64,000 bases of DNA from Dyadobacter fermentans DSM 18053 (GCF_000023125.1 NC_013037.1:1-64000), one strand, 5' to 3'; shown: positions 37,335-47,139, numbered from the stretch's first letter. The notes: generated by a model not told the origin, from the letters alone. Made by a program: numbers and translations.

Positions 37335-38432
37335 ATGAAGGGACTTACAAGGATACTCTGGCTTTTGTACCAATGCTTTGCCTGCTATACACTGCTGATT
37401 TACACGCTGATACTGCTCGTTCCCTTCGGAGGCTGGCTGGCGGGGTTTATGATGATGTCGTTCCCGATCGTTGTGTTCATTCACCTCGTTTCGGTGCCGG
37501 TGTGGTTCGTGGTGGAACGAAAAAAGGCCATTCTTCCGCTGATCATGGTCGGCGCGGCGTGTTTTTTTCTTCCCAGGACTTATGCATTTAACAGCACCGC
37601 AGAAAATGTGACGGCGGCGGAAGGCGCGAAGGAGTTTTCAGTCATGAATTACAATGTGCACGTTTTCCAGCGAAACTCGGGAGCGTGGAAGAGCGAGGTT
37701 AAGAGGGAAATCCGGAAAATGAAGTCGTGGATCATCGATAGCCAGGCCGATGTCATTTGCATGCCCGAGTATTTCAATGACGACGAGTTGAAGGGCGTTT
37801 TGGACACTAGAAACTATTTCAGCGCCAACGGCTATCAATACAACGCGCTGCATTCACAAAAGAAACAAGGTAAGCGGAAGGGCTACTGGGGCCTCGCGGT
37901 GTTTTCCAAATACCCGATCGTGGCCGTGCGCGATACCGTTTTCGAAGAGCAGAACGGCATGATCCAGACGGACATTAAAGTAGGGGAGGACACGGTGCGC
38001 GTTTTGGCCCTGCACCTCTATTCCATGACCCTCCAACTCGGCGCGCTCGTTGCCCAGAAGGAAATGGACGGCATCAAACGGGAAGGACGCATTACTTTCG
38101 GTAAAATGAAAAACGGCTTCACGAGACGTGCAGCCGAATATGAAATCGTGCAATCCTGGGTGGACCAATCGCCGTATCCGTTGATTGTGTGCGGAGACTT
38201 TAACGAAGTGCCGTATGGCTACGTGTACGGTAAGCTGCGGAAGCACCTTCGCAACAGCTTCGAGGAAAAGGGAAGGGGATTTGGGTTTACCTACAACCAG
38301 ATTCCCTATTTCATCCGGATAGATCACCAGTTTTACGACGACAGCCGTTTATCGCTCCACGCTTTCAGGACATTCTCCAAAGTCCCGTATTCGGATCATA
38401 ATCCGATCATGGGAACATACACTGTGAAATAG
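37335..38432 (+). CDS. Endonuclease/exonuclease/phosphatase-family protein with N-terminal membrane segments
   Basis: A 365-residue protein with two or three transmembrane helices in the first 85 residues and an EEP-fold catalytic domain (about 98-365). Catalytic marks are MNYNVHVF at its start, ALHLYS, CGDFNEVP and the final SDHNPIMG. The fold hydrolyses phosphodiesters of nucleic acids, sphingomyelin or phosphoinositides; membrane-anchored Bacteroidota members have unknown substrates. It is convergent with the DUF4907 gene with only 9 bases between. Confidence 0.88.
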   Translation: MKGLTRILWLLYQCFACYTLLIYTLILLVPFGGWLAGFMMMSFPIVVFIHLVSVPVWFVVERKKAILPLIMVGAACFFLPRTYAFNSTAENVTAAEGAKEFSVMNYNVHVFQRNSGAWKSEVKREIRKMKSWIIDSQADVICMPEYFNDDELKGVLDTRNYFSANGYQYNALHSQKKQGKRKGYWGLAVFSKYPIVAVRDTVFEEQNGMIQTDIKVGEDTVRVLALHLYSMTLQLGALVAQKEMDGIKREGRITFGKMKNGFTRRAAEYEIVQSWVDQSPYPLIVCGDFNEVPYGYVYGKLRKHLRNSFEEKGRGFGFTYNQIPYFIRIDHQFYDDSRLSLHAFRTFSKVPYSDHNPIMGTYTVK

Positions 38433-38441
38433 GGGGGACAA

Positions 38442-38789
38442 TCAGTACTTGACCTGCATGCTGTCCAGCTCATGCGTGTTGATGGTGGGCGGGAAAATGC
38501 CCTGTTCCAGCTTCCGTTTCACGAGCGCGCCGGTGTTGGCCGCATCTTGCTCTGTCGAAAACCCGCTCGTACCCGGTACTCCGGGAATGAATTTCTGCTC
38601 GACTACCGCCGTGGTATCCTCACGGATGACGTAACCCCACCCATGCTCTCCCTGCACCGTTTCAACGCTGAAACGGCCTTCGCCGCCCGGATTTCCGCCT
38701 TGTCCTTGAAAGAACAGGAAGTAAATCGCGGCTGCGAAGGCCGTTGCAAGTATTCCGATGATCAGGATGCTGCTTTTTTTGCGGATCAC
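38442..38789 (-). CDS. DUF4907 domain-containing protein
   Basis: A protein of 115 residues with an N-terminal membrane segment (about 7-27) followed by the DUF4907 pattern: GHGWGYVI-like sequence (GEHGWGYVIREDTTAVVEQKF in two parts) and the closing ALVKRKLEQG segment. Function unknown. The start is GTG at 38789, whose bases overlap the stop codon of the upstream Kelch gene (GTGA), indicating coupling. In Bacteroidota this family often sits beside a Kelch-repeat lipoprotein, as here. Confidence 0.82.
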   Translation of the reverse strand: MIRKKSSILIIGILATAFAAAIYFLFFQGQGGNPGGEGRFSVETVQGEHGWGYVIREDTTAVVEQKFIPGVPGTSGFSTEQDAANTGALVKRKLEQGIFPPTINTHELDSMQVKY

Positions 38790-39826
38790 AGATCGTCGTC
38801 GTCGTTGATTGGTTGTGAAGGATCGAAGCCCCAGAAATCGTCGGTACCATTACCATTGCCGCTTGCGCTACCGGTTCCAAGATAACCGATCTTGCCAATT
38901 ACGAATCCGCCCGCAAAACCGCGCTGCGTTGGGAATGAAGCTCTTTCTGTCCATGAGTTCGCGCCCGGATCGAATTCCCAAACGTCGGAACGGCCTTCTC
39001 CACCCACGATGTAAGACTTGCCGTCGATCACGAATGCAAGACCATAAGCGCGTGTCGGGAATGACTCCTGGTCAAAACCGGCTGCGAAATCAACGCGGGT
39101 CCAGTTACCCGCACCGGCGTTTCCGGCAGGGTCGAAGCTGTAAATGTCTTTGAACAACGTTCCGGAGTTGCTTTTTCCGAAACCTACATATGCTTTATCA
39201 CCGATGGTGAATGCGATTGAACCAGTTCTCTTACCACCTTTAAATGTCGCCATTTCGGTCCATTTGTCGGTAGTAGGGTTGTATTCGTAGAAATCCTGGT
39301 AATAGTTGCTGCTGTTGTAGCCAAGGCCAACGTAAGCTCTGTCGTTCACCACGAATGAAGTTGCGAACTGGCGCGGGCCGCCGCCGAAGTCGGCGATCGC
39401 ATCCCATTTGTTGGTAGCAGGATCGTATTCGTAGAAATCTTTTTTGTATCCATTGTCAACGGTACGGACATCGTCGAAGCCGCCGCCTACATAAGCTTTT
39501 CCTTTCAGCACGAACGCCGTTGCATTGTTACGGGCGGTGCCTGGGAATGGAGTGATTTGCGACCAGGTTTGTCTTTCGGCATTGTAAGCCCAAAAGTCTT
39601 TTGCCCGGGCAACAGCTTCGTTTGTATAACCAGTACCAATGTAACCTACGTTGCCAATCACGAAACTTACGGCGTTGGTACGGATCGAGCCTCCATAGCT
39701 AGGCAGATCTTTTCTGAACCAGTTTCCGAGTTTTGCGGACTCATCATCGTCTTTACAGCTCATCTGAACCAGGGCAGTGGAAGCGACTAGAAGGGCTAAC
39801 GAAGTCTTTTTTAAGGTATTAAACAT
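38786..39826 (-). CDS. Kelch-repeat lipoprotein
   Basis: A 346-residue protein with a lipoprotein signal (ALVQMSCKDDDESAK; the acidic stretch after the cysteine is a likely surface-export signal). It then has about six Kelch-type repeats, visible as alternating (K/G)-A-Y-V-G-x-G and D-x-W/F-Y-x-P blocks such as KAYVGGGFDDV, YEYDPATNKWDAI, AYVGLGYNSS and YEYNPTTDKWTEM. It therefore forms a beta propeller on the outside of the cell or in the periplasm. It overlaps the DUF4907 gene by 4 bases and is divergent from the DUF4270 gene. Confidence 0.88.
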   Translation of the reverse strand: MFNTLKKTSLALLVASTALVQMSCKDDDESAKLGNWFRKDLPSYGGSIRTNAVSFVIGNVGYIGTGYTNEAVARAKDFWAYNAERQTWSQITPFPGTARNNATAFVLKGKAYVGGGFDDVRTVDNGYKKDFYEYDPATNKWDAIADFGGGPRQFATSFVVNDRAYVGLGYNSSNYYQDFYEYNPTTDKWTEMATFKGGKRTGSIAFTIGDKAYVGFGKSNSGTLFKDIYSFDPAGNAGAGNWTRVDFAAGFDQESFPTRAYGLAFVIDGKSYIVGGEGRSDVWEFDPGANSWTERASFPTQRGFAGGFVIGKIGYLGTGSASGNGNGTDDFWGFDPSQPINDDDDL

Positions 39827-40308
39827 GAAATTATAGTTTGACGAATTGTTACAAATGAGTATTGGGTATTGTTAAATTCTTGCGGGTAAAGCCGTATTTC
39901 CATTCAGCACAAGCCTATCCGTAACCTAAATTTTTTGCAAACATAACATCTTGATACTGCTAAGTAAAATAATCAGAAATTTTTTGTCCAAAACTTTGTT
40001 CTGTCAGTTACTTTCAACGCGCATCGGGTTACAATGTTGCGCGTTTGCCGGTTCCATCTATTTCAGGATGCATTCCAACCACAAATGGTTTAAAATAGTC
40101 TCTGCACTTTTACGTTTCTTACCGGGTCTGCCACTAATCATCCGCCGGCCGCGTATTTGTTCAAAAGCGCTTTTGCTAACTCTTACGTGCGCATTTCGTT
40201 TTTTGTTGCAAACCCGGTTTTAGTTTCTTATTTATCCGAAATCATCGAATCATCTTGTAATTAAGTTTGCAACTGATATTTTTGCACTTTTTACTGTTCT
40301 TGCTCTAA
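39827..40308. other. Divergent intergenic region of 482 bases
   Basis: It separates the Kelch-repeat gene (leftward) from the DUF4270 gene (rightward). It is AT-rich and holds a good promoter for the DUF4270 gene near its right end. A 90-codon open frame at 39951-40223 does not look coding. No hairpin stands out. Confidence 0.6.
40255..40284 (+). promoter_or_regulatory. Promoter of the DUF4270 gene
   Basis: TTG at 40255-40257 and TATTTTTG at 40277-40284, separated by 19 bases, match both elements of the Bacteroidota promoter. Transcription would start near 40291, 18 bases before the ATG. Confidence 0.65.
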
Positions 40309-41694
40309 ATGAAATTTAAGCCTTATTCCTTCGGGAGGTCGTCCATAGTCAATAAGCTTCTGATCATAACCGGATTTGCGTTTTCTCTCACGGCATGTGA
40401 GTGGGGGGACGAAATTAAATCTCTCTCCCAACCGAATCCCGACGATTTCGCCGTGCTGATGTCCGATACGGTTACCATCCAGCTCTCGACGATGGCAGTC
40501 GACTCGGTCATGACAGGCGGGCCTGCCCGGATGCTTGCCGGTTCTTTTAAAGATCCCTATTTCGGTAAGGTGAAGACGATGACATTTTTCCAGCCTACCC
40601 GCAAAGAAGGGCTGGCCATCGCGAAGGAAGCCCAGTACGATTCGCTGATATTGTCATTAAAATATGACAACCGGTTCAGCTACGGCGACACCACGAAGCC
40701 GATGAACCTGACCGTTTACCGGTTGCTGACGGATATTACGGAGAAAAGTTCTTACTGGAACCATAATTCCACCGCCTACGACCCGAAAGCGATCGGGAAG
40801 GCTACCATTATTCCGCGTCCTACAACCACACAACAGCTCAGAATACGCCTTTCGGATGAAATCGGGAAGAAGGTCTTTGAAATAGCTCAGAATAATCAGT
40901 TTAACTCCGAGCAGGACTGGCTGGATATTGTGAAGGGATTGGGCCTTGCGTCGGCTCCTACGGACAATGGCGCAGTAGTCGGGTTCCGTACGGATAGCAC
41001 CTCAGTGCAGCTTCACTACCACACGCCATTAGTGAGCGAATACAAAAAAGACTCGGCGGTATTCCCTGTCATTGGGCGGTACAACCAGATCGTGTCCGAT
41101 CCGGCCGGCACCCAGCTCGCGAAGTTACCGACCAACAGAAGGTTATCGCTGCCCTCGTCCCAATCGGGCAATATGGCATTCATGCAGGCGGGAACAGGTG
41201 TAATGATCCGCGTCGACCTGCCATATCTTAGAAATCTGAAATACACGCAATACACTGCCATTAATAAGGCATTCCTGCGCATAAAACCGCTGCGTGCGTC
41301 GGTTACCGACCAGTACCGTGTTCCGCCGGCACTTTATCTGTACCGCGTGGATCGGAACAACCAGTTTTATACGGACGGAAATGGCGGCACATTGCCGATT
41401 TATATGCTCGGCGGACAAGTGCCTGTCAGCAGCCGTTACATCAGGGACCTAGTTAATAATGAAGAATATTACCTTTTCGACATCAGCTCATTCGCTACCG
41501 AGCTCATGATCTCGGAAACGAACGACGTCGGCGGCTTCGTCATCCGCAGCAGTCCCTACAATTCCAGCAGCTCGTTCCGCGATGCCAATACCGATTACAG
41601 CATGAATGTGAACAGGCTCGTGATTGGCGATCAGCGCCATTCGGAAAGAGGTGTGGAGCTCGAACTATTCTACACGAGAGTTAAGCCTAAATGA
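40309..41694 (+). CDS. DUF4270 family lipoprotein
   Basis: A 461-residue protein with a lipoprotein signal (FSLTACEWGDEIK) and the layout of DUF4270 proteins, which are Bacteroidota outer-membrane lipoproteins of unknown function. The order of beta-rich blocks is recognisable: SDTVTIQLSTMAVDSVMTGG near the N-terminus, YDSLILSLKYDNRFSYGDTT, and the C-terminal DVGGFVIRSSP and NRLVIGD. A strong terminator follows. It is transcribed divergently from the Kelch/DUF4907 pair, and the three may work together at the surface. Confidence 0.88.
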   Translation: MKFKPYSFGRSSIVNKLLIITGFAFSLTACEWGDEIKSLSQPNPDDFAVLMSDTVTIQLSTMAVDSVMTGGPARMLAGSFKDPYFGKVKTMTFFQPTRKEGLAIAKEAQYDSLILSLKYDNRFSYGDTTKPMNLTVYRLLTDITEKSSYWNHNSTAYDPKAIGKATIIPRPTTTQQLRIRLSDEIGKKVFEIAQNNQFNSEQDWLDIVKGLGLASAPTDNGAVVGFRTDSTSVQLHYHTPLVSEYKKDSAVFPVIGRYNQIVSDPAGTQLAKLPTNRRLSLPSSQSGNMAFMQAGTGVMIRVDLPYLRNLKYTQYTAINKAFLRIKPLRASVTDQYRVPPALYLYRVDRNNQFYTDGNGGTLPIYMLGGQVPVSSRYIRDLVNNEEYYLFDISSFATELMISETNDVGGFVIRSSPYNSSSSFRDANTDYSMNVNRLVIGDQRHSERGVELELFYTRVKPK

Positions 41695-41709
41695 TATATG
41701 TGATCCAGC

Positions 41710-41743
41710 AAAAAGGGGTGAGCGGCAACGCTCACCCCTTTTT
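41710..41743. terminator. Strong bidirectional terminator with a GCAA tetraloop
   Basis: A 15-base perfect stem (AAAAAGGGGTGAGCG with CGCTCACCCCTTTTT) closes a GCAA tetraloop. It lies 15 bases after the DUF4270 gene and 3 bases from the end of the convergent bestrophin gene. Confidence 0.92.
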
Positions 41744-41746
41744 GTT

Positions 41747-42649
41747 TTACATCACCACGCCGTTTTTGGGCAGGATTTTCTCGGGGATCTTGTCGGCTCC
41801 GATGAGTTGAAGCAGGTTGATCTCGATATTGCGCGAGAGCGATGTCATCGGAATGTCGTTAGGGCCGTTCTCAAATGGATTTTGCATGATATAGGCGATC
41901 CATTCCATGTAAAAGAACAGGAAAGAAATGGTGAACGTAATCGGGATCGCAATGCGACCGATGCTTTCCACGAGGCCCATTGGCAATACGAGTGTGAAAA
42001 TGAATATCACCAGGTGTACAAAGAAGCTGTACTGCGTCGGGAAAATCGTGTTTTTGATCCGCTCGCATTTACCCATCGCGTCGCAGAGCCGCCGCATGGT
42101 ATCGTCGACGTTCTGGTAAAGCAGCGTTTTCATTTTGCCCGCCTCATGCAATTCCGCCATTTTGAACTGAATGAGGTTGAGGATTGCATTGGGGATGTTG
42201 TCCTGTGCGGAAACATACTCGTGCTCCTCGGCGGTGAGGTGGAGGTCGGCGTACACCAGCACTTGCGTGCGGCGGAGCGAATTGGCCAGCGCATAGCACC
42301 AGGCGATCTGCAAATGGGCGATGTTCGAAACGAGCGCTTCTTTTTCTCCCGCAGGTGCTTCTATGAATGCGATAGCTTGCCGCACGAGTGTCCGGCTGTC
42401 GTTCACAATCTCTCCCCAGCATTTGCGGCCTTCCCACCAGCGGTCGTAGGCCGAGTTGGTCCGGAAACCGAGCAGCAGCGAGAGAGCGGTACCGAGAATA
42501 GTGGTAATGGAAATGGGGAAGGAAAGAAAATGCCAGTTCTGGTAACTAAACAGGTAAAAGACGAGCGTTGCGTAGGCGGTTACGGCAACAACTCCCACCC
42601 AAATGCCTTTGAGGAGCCGCCAGATCGAAAAGACCTGTTTTACGTACAT
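41747..42649 (-). CDS. Bestrophin-family chloride channel-like protein
   Basis: A 300-residue membrane protein of the bestrophin family (PF01062), which forms pentameric chloride or anion channels. Family marks are ALSLLLGFRTNSAYDRWWEGRKCWG in order (the RTN-x-AYDRWWEGR block is characteristic) and the later LPMGLVESIGRIAIPITF. About four hydrophobic segments. It is monocistronic and bounded by terminators on both sides. Confidence 0.95.
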   Translation of the reverse strand: MYVKQVFSIWRLLKGIWVGVVAVTAYATLVFYLFSYQNWHFLSFPISITTILGTALSLLLGFRTNSAYDRWWEGRKCWGEIVNDSRTLVRQAIAFIEAPAGEKEALVSNIAHLQIAWCYALANSLRRTQVLVYADLHLTAEEHEYVSAQDNIPNAILNLIQFKMAELHEAGKMKTLLYQNVDDTMRRLCDAMGKCERIKNTIFPTQYSFFVHLVIFIFTLVLPMGLVESIGRIAIPITFTISFLFFYMEWIAYIMQNPFENGPNDIPMTSLSRNIEINLLQLIGADKIPEKILPKNGVVM

Positions 42650-42681
42650 GTGTTTCTATAATAAGTTCTTTACCAAAATAT

Positions 42682-42721
42682 AAAAAAGCGGGCCATGGAT
42701 GATTCCATAGCCCGCTTTTTA
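42682..42721 (-). terminator. Terminator of the RND efflux operon
   Basis: A stem of AAAAAGCGGG with CCCGCTTTTT, extended by CCATGG-type inner pairing, with a T run at the minus-strand side. It lies 19 bases after the end of the permease gene and 33 bases before the bestrophin start. Confidence 0.85.
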
Positions 42722-42739
42722 ACTAAAACTATTTTTCGA

Positions 42740-45700
42740 TTAATGCGCCGTTGCGTCGGCTGCATTGCCCGGTTTGGCAGGTTGGTTACCCTTTTTGGTC
42801 ACGAGCTTCTCAATGGCCACAAACAGCACCGGTACTACGAAGATCGCCAGGGAAGTTGCGGCGATCATTCCTCCGAACACCGTCCAGCCGATGGTTTTAC
42901 GCGATTCGGCCGCGGCCCCGCTTGCGAATGCGAGCGGAAGTACGCCGAGAATGAACGCCAGCGACGTCATGATAATCGGCCGCAAGCGCAGCTGCACGGC
43001 TTCGAGCGTTGCTTTCACGAGCTCCATGCCATTATCGACCCGCTCTTTGGCAAACTCCACGATCAGGATCGCATTTTTCGCCGCAAGACCGATGAGCGTG
43101 ATCAAACCGATCTGCGCATAAATGTTGTTCGACAAATCCGGCAGGAATGTCAATGTAAGGATCGAGCCGAATGCCCCGATAGGTACCGCGAAAAGTACGG
43201 AGAACGGGATCGACCAGCTTTCATAAAGCGCTGCGAGAAAGAGGAACACAAACACGATCGAGATCGCGAAAATGGTGACTGTGCTATCGCCCGCTTTAAT
43301 TTCCTCGCTACTCATCCCGGAGAACTCGTAACTATAACCGGCAGGCAGTTTGGCCGCCTCTTCACGCAATGCGGTGATGGCCTGGCCGCTACTGTAACCG
43401 GGTTTCGGCGTACCGTTGATTTCCACCGAACGGTAAATATTGTAGTGGGAAATCAATGCCGGGTTTTCCACCACGCGCGAAGTCACCAATGCGCTGAGCG
43501 GCACCATGTTACCGGCCTTGTTGCGGACGTAGAATTTCTGGATCTTGTCGAGCGACGAGCGGAAGCTGCTGTCGGCCTGCACCATCACGCGGAAGTTACG
43601 GCCGTAGAGGTTAAAGTCGTTTACATAACTGCTACCCAGAAGCGTTGACAATGAATTGAATACATCATTCACCTGCACGCCCAGCTTCTTGGTCTTGTCG
43701 CGGTCCACGTCGATCTGGTAACTTGGCGTCCTTGCATTAAAGAAGGTATAAGCCATCGCAATTTCGGGGCGTTTGTTTACCCTTCCGAGGAATTCGCGGG
43801 CAACTGCTTCGAATTGCTGGATGTTGTCGGTACTGGTCGATTGCTGTAACTGGAATGTGAAACCGGACGTTGCACCCAAGCCTGGAATGGCAGGAGGGGC
43901 AATGGCGAGCACGCGCGCTTCCTTGATGTCGGCCGTGCGTTTCTGGATTTCCTTGATCACCGCCTGCACGTGGTGTTCGGCACCTTTCCGGTCCGCCCAC
44001 GGATGTAAGCTCACAAACATCGTACCCACGTTGGATTTGTTCGAGAAGCTGATCACGTTCAATCCCGCCAAACCACCGACCACTTTCACTTCGGGAATAG
44101 CGGATACGCGGCCCATAATGTCCTTAATCATCGCCACGTTGCGGGTGGTTGAGGTTGCTTCCTGCATTTCGTAGGTTACGAACAGACGTCCCTCATCTTC
44201 GACCGGAATAAAACCGGAGGGTTTGTTTTTGAACAGGAAGAACAATCCCACGAACAAGCAGACCATCATCACAAGTACCAGCGGAGTCGCTTTGATCCAT
44301 TTGGAAACACCCCGCGTGTAGGAGCGTGAAACTTTATCGAACCAGCGGTTGAAGCGGTCGAAGAATTTTTCCAATGCATTCTTTTTATCATTCTCACCTT
44401 TGGAAGGACGCAGCATGATCGAGCAAAGCGCCGGTGTAAGTGAAAGGGCCACAAATGCCGAAAGCAATACCGAAACGGCGATCGTGATCGCAAACTGTTG
44501 GTAAAGGCGCCCCACGATACCCGGTACAAAACCTACCGGCACAAACACCGCCGCGAGGATGAGCGCAATCGCGATTACCGGGCCCGAAATGTCTTTCATG
44601 GCCTGCTCAGTAGCGGCGCGCGGCGACATTTTCTTTTCATCAATATAATGCTGCACCGCTTCCACCACCACAATCGCATCATCCACCACGATACCGATCG
44701 CGAGTACGAACGCAAAGAGCGTGAGCGTGTTGATCGTAAAACCGAATGGAATAAAGAATATAAATGTACCGATCAGGGAAACCGGGATCGCCAGGATGGG
44801 GATCAGGGTTGCCCGCCAGTTTTGGAGGAACAAAAACACCACGAGCACCACGAGGATCATCGCCTCACCGAATGTGTGCAATACTTCCTCGATGGACACT
44901 TTCACGACCGAAGCTGTTTCAACCGGGATCACATAGTCGATGTCTTTCGGGAAAGTTTTCTTCATTTCCGTCAGCGCCTTCATTACCCCTTCGTAGGTAT
45001 CGAGCGCATTGGCGTCGGGCGCCTGGTAAATGAGCACGAATGCAGCTGGTTTTCCCGCCACGAATGCATTCACGCCGTAGTCGAACTTACCCAGTTCCAC
45101 GCGCGCCACGTCGCGCAGGTACACCACACTTCCTTCCTCGGGAGCGGATCGTACGATGATGTTTTCGAACTGCTCCTTGGTATTCAGGCGGCTGTTGGTG
45201 AGTACGCTGTATTCAAATGCCTGCGCGCCGGGCTGAGGCGTGCCGCCGACGGTACCGGCCGCAATCTGCAAGTTCTGCTCCGCCAATGCCGCGGAGATGT
45301 CCGATGGCGTCATGCGGAGGTTGGCCAGTTTCTCGGGGTTCAGCCAGATCCGCATACCGAAGTCGTCGGCGCGGGATACAATGTCACCTACACCTTTTAC
45401 GCGTTGGAGTGCGTCTTTCAGGTAAATGTTGGCATAGTTACCGATAAATTGCGCGTCGTGCGTGCCGTTCGGCGAATACAATGCCAGGGCGATCATGATG
45501 CTCGGCTGACGTTTGCGGACGGTCAGACCGAGGCGCTTCACCGCATCGGGCAAGGTAGGCTCTGCCACGCTCACGCGGTTTTGCACGTCGAGAGCCGCAA
45601 TGTTCACGTCCGTACCCACGTCGAACACGACGTTAATGCTGCTCTGGCCGCTGCTGGTACTGTTACTCGACATGTAGGTCATGCCGGGCACACCGTTGAT

Positions 45701-45907
45701 CTGCGTTTCAATGGGGGTTGTGGTCGTCTGCTCGACCGTCTGCGCGTCGGCTCCCGTGAAGTTCCCGCTAACGGTTACGGTAGGAGGGGTAACATCGGGA
45801 TATTGGGCCACCGGCAGGGTGGTAAGGGCAATGAGCCCCACCAGGACCAGCACCACCGAGGATACTATCGCGGTGACCGGCCTTTTTATAAAAACATCTG
45901 CAATCAT
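42740..45907 (-). CDS. RND efflux permease (AcrB/MexB-like, HAE1 family)
   Basis: A 1,055-residue inner-membrane drug/proton antiporter. The start MIADVFIKRPVTAIVSS and the first periplasmic loop (NFTGADAQTVEQTTTTPIE), the ALAIGIVVDDAIVVVEAVQ region with the paired proton-relay aspartates in helix 4, and the second-half QIGLITLIGLAAKNAILIVEFA are all typical. It has the usual 12 helices with two large periplasmic loops. Third gene of the operon tolC - adaptor - permease; a strong terminator follows. Substrate range cannot be predicted; no regulator gene is adjacent. Confidence 0.97.
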   Translation of the reverse strand: MIADVFIKRPVTAIVSSVVLVLVGLIALTTLPVAQYPDVTPPTVTVSGNFTGADAQTVEQTTTTPIETQINGVPGMTYMSSNSTSSGQSSINVVFDVGTDVNIAALDVQNRVSVAEPTLPDAVKRLGLTVRKRQPSIMIALALYSPNGTHDAQFIGNYANIYLKDALQRVKGVGDIVSRADDFGMRIWLNPEKLANLRMTPSDISAALAEQNLQIAAGTVGGTPQPGAQAFEYSVLTNSRLNTKEQFENIIVRSAPEEGSVVYLRDVARVELGKFDYGVNAFVAGKPAAFVLIYQAPDANALDTYEGVMKALTEMKKTFPKDIDYVIPVETASVVKVSIEEVLHTFGEAMILVVLVVFLFLQNWRATLIPILAIPVSLIGTFIFFIPFGFTINTLTLFAFVLAIGIVVDDAIVVVEAVQHYIDEKKMSPRAATEQAMKDISGPVIAIALILAAVFVPVGFVPGIVGRLYQQFAITIAVSVLLSAFVALSLTPALCSIMLRPSKGENDKKNALEKFFDRFNRWFDKVSRSYTRGVSKWIKATPLVLVMMVCLFVGLFFLFKNKPSGFIPVEDEGRLFVTYEMQEATSTTRNVAMIKDIMGRVSAIPEVKVVGGLAGLNVISFSNKSNVGTMFVSLHPWADRKGAEHHVQAVIKEIQKRTADIKEARVLAIAPPAIPGLGATSGFTFQLQQSTSTDNIQQFEAVAREFLGRVNKRPEIAMAYTFFNARTPSYQIDVDRDKTKKLGVQVNDVFNSLSTLLGSSYVNDFNLYGRNFRVMVQADSSFRSSLDKIQKFYVRNKAGNMVPLSALVTSRVVENPALISHYNIYRSVEINGTPKPGYSSGQAITALREEAAKLPAGYSYEFSGMSSEEIKAGDSTVTIFAISIVFVFLFLAALYESWSIPFSVLFAVPIGAFGSILTLTFLPDLSNNIYAQIGLITLIGLAAKNAILIVEFAKERVDNGMELVKATLEAVQLRLRPIIMTSLAFILGVLPLAFASGAAAESRKTIGWTVFGGMIAATSLAIFVVPVLFVAIEKLVTKKGNQPAKPGNAADATAH

Positions 45908-45946
45908 TTCGTACTGGTTTATGAAATAGTAAAAGGAACCGGCTGC

Positions 45947-47083
45947 TTATTGCTTCTTGGGAGCGCCGCCCTGAGCAGGCGCGCCTTCCTGAATCACTGC
46001 TCCTTCACGAAGGTTCTGAACTCCTTCCACCGCGATTTTCTCGCCTTCCTGCAAGCCCTCGCGGATAATAATGTTCGGGCCGATGGCAGTTCCGAGCACC
46101 ACTTTGCGTTGGGTAACCTTGCTGCTGTCGCCCGCCACGTACACGAAGAATTCGCCCAGCTGCTCGGTAACCGCTTTGTAAGGGATCACGAGCGATTTCG
46201 AGCCGGCATTGTTCAGTACACGCACGGTTCCGCTCATGCCTGCACGAAGCTGATTGTCCTTATTGGGGAAAACGAGACGCGCCTTGATGCTACCTGTTTG
46301 CGGGTCCACGGCTCGGTCGAGCAGGGCGATTTTGCCGTGCGCGGGATAAATGTCGGTTCCGAATTTGAGCGAGAATGTCGAGTCGCTCGCTTTTTGCGAC
46401 TTCATCAATGTGGTAAAGCGGTAAATCTCTTTCTGATCCACATTGAAATCGACGGCAAGCTGGCTGTCGGTCGAAACGGTATTGAGGATCGTTTGTCCTG
46501 CCGAAACGGGCGCGCCGACTTTTACGGCAGAAATGCCGATAATACCATCGAATGGGGCCATTACCTTGGTATAGCGCACACTCGTTTGCGAAGCCTTAAT
46601 GCTCGCTTTGGCGGCGTCCACCTGCCGTTTGGCCACTTCCAGTGCCGCATCGGCATTGTCTACCAGCTGTTTCGCAACGGCGTCATTTTTTTCGAGTTCA
46701 TGGTAACGGTCGGCGTCTTTCTGGGCGCGGGCGAGGTTAGCTTCCTGTACATTCAGGTTGGCCACGGCCTGGTCGTAGTTGGCGTCGTAAAGCTGTGCGT
46801 CGATCGTGTAGAGCAGCTGGCCTTTGCGTACGCGGGCGCCATCCGTAAAATGAATGCCGGTTACAAAGCCGGTTACCTGCGGGCGCAGTTCCACCTCGTT
46901 CAGCGGCACCACAGTTCCGGGGTATTCGTCGTAGTAGGATGCTTCCGAGGATTTAACTTCCGTCAAAGTCACCGGAACGGCCATCGGGCCGGTTGGCTGT
47001 TGCTGCTGATCTTTTTTGCCGCAGGAGAAGATCGTCAATGCAAGCAGGGCAGCGGAGTAATATTTTGTTGTATTTAAAAACAT
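45947..47083 (-). CDS. RND efflux periplasmic adaptor (AcrA/MexA-like)
   Basis: A 378-residue adaptor with a lipoprotein signal (ALTIFSCGKKDQ). Beta-barrel and lipoyl parts flank a long helical hairpin (about 95-165; NVQEANLARAQKDADRYHEL and AKRQVDAAKASIKASQ). The lipoyl half-motifs VELRPQVTGFVTGIHFTDGARVRKGQLL and VMAPFDGIIG are visible. It bridges the permease and the outer-membrane channel. It starts 56 bases after the TolC gene and ends 39 bases before the permease. Confidence 0.96.
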   Translation of the reverse strand: MFLNTTKYYSAALLALTIFSCGKKDQQQQPTGPMAVPVTLTEVKSSEASYYDEYPGTVVPLNEVELRPQVTGFVTGIHFTDGARVRKGQLLYTIDAQLYDANYDQAVANLNVQEANLARAQKDADRYHELEKNDAVAKQLVDNADAALEVAKRQVDAAKASIKASQTSVRYTKVMAPFDGIIGISAVKVGAPVSAGQTILNTVSTDSQLAVDFNVDQKEIYRFTTLMKSQKASDSTFSLKFGTDIYPAHGKIALLDRAVDPQTGSIKARLVFPNKDNQLRAGMSGTVRVLNNAGSKSLVIPYKAVTEQLGEFFVYVAGDSSKVTQRKVVLGTAIGPNIIIREGLQEGEKIAVEGVQNLREGAVIQEGAPAQGGAPKKQ

Positions 47084-47139
47084 ATCATTAAAATATTTTC
47101 TAATGGAAGCTGGTGTTAATGAGGGCCGTTGCTGGCCGG

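Noticed and set aside
39951..40223. 90-codon plus-strand frame in the Kelch/DUF4270 spacer
   Set aside because: Residues are Leu/Phe/Arg-rich in a way seen in random AT-rich frames, no family or start signal is visible, and it lies where the promoters should be.
44498..47077. Open reading frame of 859 codons on the plus strand, opposite the RND permease and adaptor genes
   Set aside because: It is fully antisense to two well-identified genes. Its translation is rich in H, R and G, with no recognisable domain, as expected for an antisense frame of a GC-rich gene.
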